This document shows positions 62,647 to 64,000 of a stretch of DNA of 64,000 nt, piece by piece. The stretch covers positions 1-64,000 of the forward strand of contig JAHDHU010000004.1 of the NCBI GenBank assembly GCA_020631135.1. The letters are read 5' to 3'. Position 1 is the first letter of the stretch, and every line of letters starts with the position of its first letter. The notes under the pieces were generated by a model that had not been told where the DNA came from, made no database searches, and saw nothing but the letters and a program-made list of their open reading frames with translations. This DNA is from Saprospiraceae bacterium. GTDB lineage: Bacteria; Bacteroidota; Bacteroidia; Chitinophagales; Saprospiraceae. Both the position numbers and the translations under genes were made by a program.

Positions 62647-62668
62647 TATATTCGAAACTAGAAGTGTT

Positions 62669-63598
62669 TTATCCTTCCAATTTAAATTTTACTGGTAAAG
62701 TATATTGAACTTTCACTGCTCTTCCTCGTTGCTTTCCTGGTGTCCATTTTTGCCCCATGTTGTTCATTGACTCAACAACTTTCTGAGCAGCAGCACCTGT
62801 TCCTGCTCCAGGATCTCTCACTAAGTTAACCTCAGAAACACTTCCGTCTCTTCCAACTACAAACTGTACAACTGCCATTCCTTCTACACCGTTTTCACGC
62901 GCGATTGCTGGATACTTCAAATTTTTATAAATATATTGAAGTAGTTTTTCATCAGCACACTTCTTCTTTTCTGCCTCACTTCCTCCTGCATTTTCGCAAC
63001 CTGGAAATCTAGGCATTTGCTCAACCACTTTAAATATTTCTTCCTCTTCTGGAGGCGGTGGTGGTGGAGGTGGTGGCGGTGGAGGTGGTGCCTCTTCTTC
63101 GACCACTGGTGCATCTTCTATAACTGTTTCTTCTTCCACAGTCATATCTTCGAATACTGGTTCTTCTTCTTCAATTATTTCTTCTTCTGGTACTTCCTCA
63201 ATCACCGGAGGTGGTGGTGGCGGTGGAGGTGGTGGTGGTTCGGCAGTTCTTGGTGGTTCAATTTCAATTTCTTCATCTAATTCTAATGCACCCTCAGGGA
63301 TAAAGATTTCTTCATCTACTGTAGTCCAACTAAATGAAAATAAAACCAAAGCTAAAGCTGCAGCTAAACCATATCTAAATACAGATCTAGATAATCCGAA
63401 GGCATTTGCTTCAGGATATTTACTTCTTCCTTGTAATGGAGACTTCCATTGGTGATCTCTATATTTTTCAGTCAACTCATTTGCTGAAAGGCTGCTATAT
63501 TTTCTTCTAAAAAAGAAAATGATCCCCAACGTAAGCAACACCAAAAAAACAAGCAACATCAGCAAACCACTTCCTGAAATAGCTATATCATTTAACAT
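62669..63598 (-). CDS. tonB: energy transducer TonB
   Basis: 309 residues. Two membrane helices: one at ~12-30 (LLMLLVFLVLLTLGIIFFFR) and one at ~75-95 (YGLAAALALVLFSFSW), with an intervening cytoplasmic loop. A periplasmic Pro/Glu linker with two poly-proline runs (~118-130 and ~168-185) leads to a C-terminal TonB domain (~215-309, RFPGCEN, YPAIARENGVEGMAVVQFVV, LPVKFKLEG). It passes proton-motive energy to TonB-dependent receptors such as the one at 22-25 kb. The extra N-terminal helix before the usual anchor is unusual. ExbB/ExbD are not in the window. Confidence 0.93.
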   Translation of the reverse strand: MLNDIAISGSGLLMLLVFLVLLTLGIIFFFRRKYSSLSANELTEKYRDHQWKSPLQGRSKYPEANAFGLSRSVFRYGLAAALALVLFSFSWTTVDEEIFIPEGALELDEEIEIEPPRTAEPPPPPPPPPPPVIEEVPEEEIIEEEEPVFEDMTVEEETVIEDAPVVEEEAPPPPPPPPPPPPPEEEEIFKVVEQMPRFPGCENAGGSEAEKKKCADEKLLQYIYKNLKYPAIARENGVEGMAVVQFVVGRDGSVSEVNLVRDPGAGTGAAAQKVVESMNNMGQKWTPGKQRGRAVKVQYTLPVKFKLEG

Positions 63599-63600
63599 GC

Positions 63601-63966
63601 TTAAATTTTTAATAAATACTTAGTTAAAAATGCTCCTATTATGGCGCCTATAATATTAGCCATAATATCAAGAAATTCAAAACTCCTTCCCGTAAAAAAG
63701 ACGTATTGGGCACATTCTAAGGCAATTCCATAGACAATTGCGATCGACAACGATTTAAAGAAGAAATGCTTACTACCTTTTTCATTTAGGACATATATCC
63801 ATAAAAAAGTTAATATAGCGTAAGCAGTCAAATGCATCAGTTTATCAACCTGAAAAAAATCAAGTGGATTAATCTTTCGAATCGTATTGGAATTGATTAA
63901 AGAACCAACACCCAATAAAATCATGTACACTAAAGGAGTCCATATATTTCTCAATATGGAATTCAA
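63601..63966 (-). CDS. VanZ-family small membrane protein
   Basis: About 121 residues with three to four membrane helices; DKLMHLTAYAILTFLW and GIALECAQYVFFTGRSFEFL followed by DIMANIIGAIIGA are the VanZ-like signature. Function unknown outside teicoplanin resistance; in Bacteroidota it often lies beside gcvH. The start is uncertain (TTG at 63966 or TTG at 63954), since no ATG is available. It ends 2 bp before tonB, so the two are likely co-transcribed. Confidence 0.82.
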   Translation of the reverse strand: MNSILRNIWTPLVYMILLGVGSLINSNTIRKINPLDFFQVDKLMHLTAYAILTFLWIYVLNEKGSKHFFFKSLSIAIVYGIALECAQYVFFTGRSFEFLDIMANIIGAIIGAFLTKYLLKI

Positions 63967-64000
63967 TATCCTTTGATATTACTTACTAGATGCAAAATGA

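Noticed and set aside
63017-63280. Plus-strand Trp/Arg-rich open frame opposite tonB
   Set aside because: It is the complement of the poly-proline and Glu-rich part of tonB; the WWRW pattern is the antisense of proline codons.
1-64000. tRNA, rRNA, prophage or insertion-sequence genes
   Set aside because: I looked for tRNA-like TTCGA arms, integrase, transposase and phage structural genes and found none that could be supported.

Overview
The window looks like a chromosomal segment of a free-living, AT-rich member of Bacteroidota, probably a Saprospiria-type marine bacterium. The evidence is: type IX secretion (T9SS) C-terminal sorting domains on at least three proteins; repeated promoter elements of the Bacteroidota type TAnnTTTG just upstream of housekeeping genes; no recognisable Shine-Dalgarno sites; several ECF sigma/anti-sigma pairs, one leading into a TonB-dependent receptor; and families typical of the phylum (DUF4286, DUF6702, DUF7619, DUF1761, tsaE-ald and uppS-bamA-skp neighbourhoods). 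The placement below phylum is inference. I see no rRNA, tRNA, CRISPR array, prophage or insertion sequence.

Layout. 1-5.3 kb: minus-strand sugar-oxidation/uptake operon (Gfo/Idh/MocA dehydrogenase, nucleoside/sugar-type MFS permease, and a haem-c/PA14/propeller/DUF1080 protein split by an apparent frameshift). 5.4-9.2 kb: SRPBCC-GyrI protein, pabB-pabC pair, O-antigen ligase-like protein. 9.3-13 kb: pheS-hisS and two small accessory genes. 13-18 kb: thioredoxin, DUF1761, outer-membrane barrel, SDR, and a VIT/vWA T9SS-exported protein interrupted by an in-frame TAA. 18.1-20.5 kb: serine-palmitoyltransferase-like enzyme with a double-VOC protein. 20.5-29.3 kb: surface-signalling region (ECF sigma, metalloprotease-like lipoprotein, FecR, TonB receptor; divergently a duplicated-domain lipoprotein and a vanadium-haloperoxidase-type PAP2 lipoprotein). 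29.4-34.1 kb: M28 peptidase, yidD, DUF6702, a Kelch T9SS protein, then a 1.3 kb non-coding stretch with a nested, hairpin-rich tandem repeat. 34.1-45.4 kb: large T9SS protein, sigma/anti-sigma-barrel pair, carboxypeptidase-regulatory lipoprotein, ahcY, a second sigma/RskA pair, fasciclin. 45.5-64 kb: housekeeping block with gyrB, tsaE, ald, ileS, fluoride channel, WecA-like transferase, uppS, bamA, skp, M50 protease, TPR protein, tonB, vanZ.

The most notable observation is in front of ileS. A TAnnTTTG promoter is followed at once by a 16-codon GTG-started reading frame with seven isoleucine codons, then a short segment able to pair with the 5' arm of a strong hairpin plus nine-U intrinsic terminator just before the ileS start. 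This is the complete layout of a ribosome-mediated transcription attenuator for isoleucyl-tRNA synthetase. The enzyme itself carries GIHH instead of the class I HIGH signature. The second unexplained signal is the ~312 bp tandem repeat at 33.3-34.0 kb, with an inner ~44 bp hairpin repeat and minus-strand terminators.
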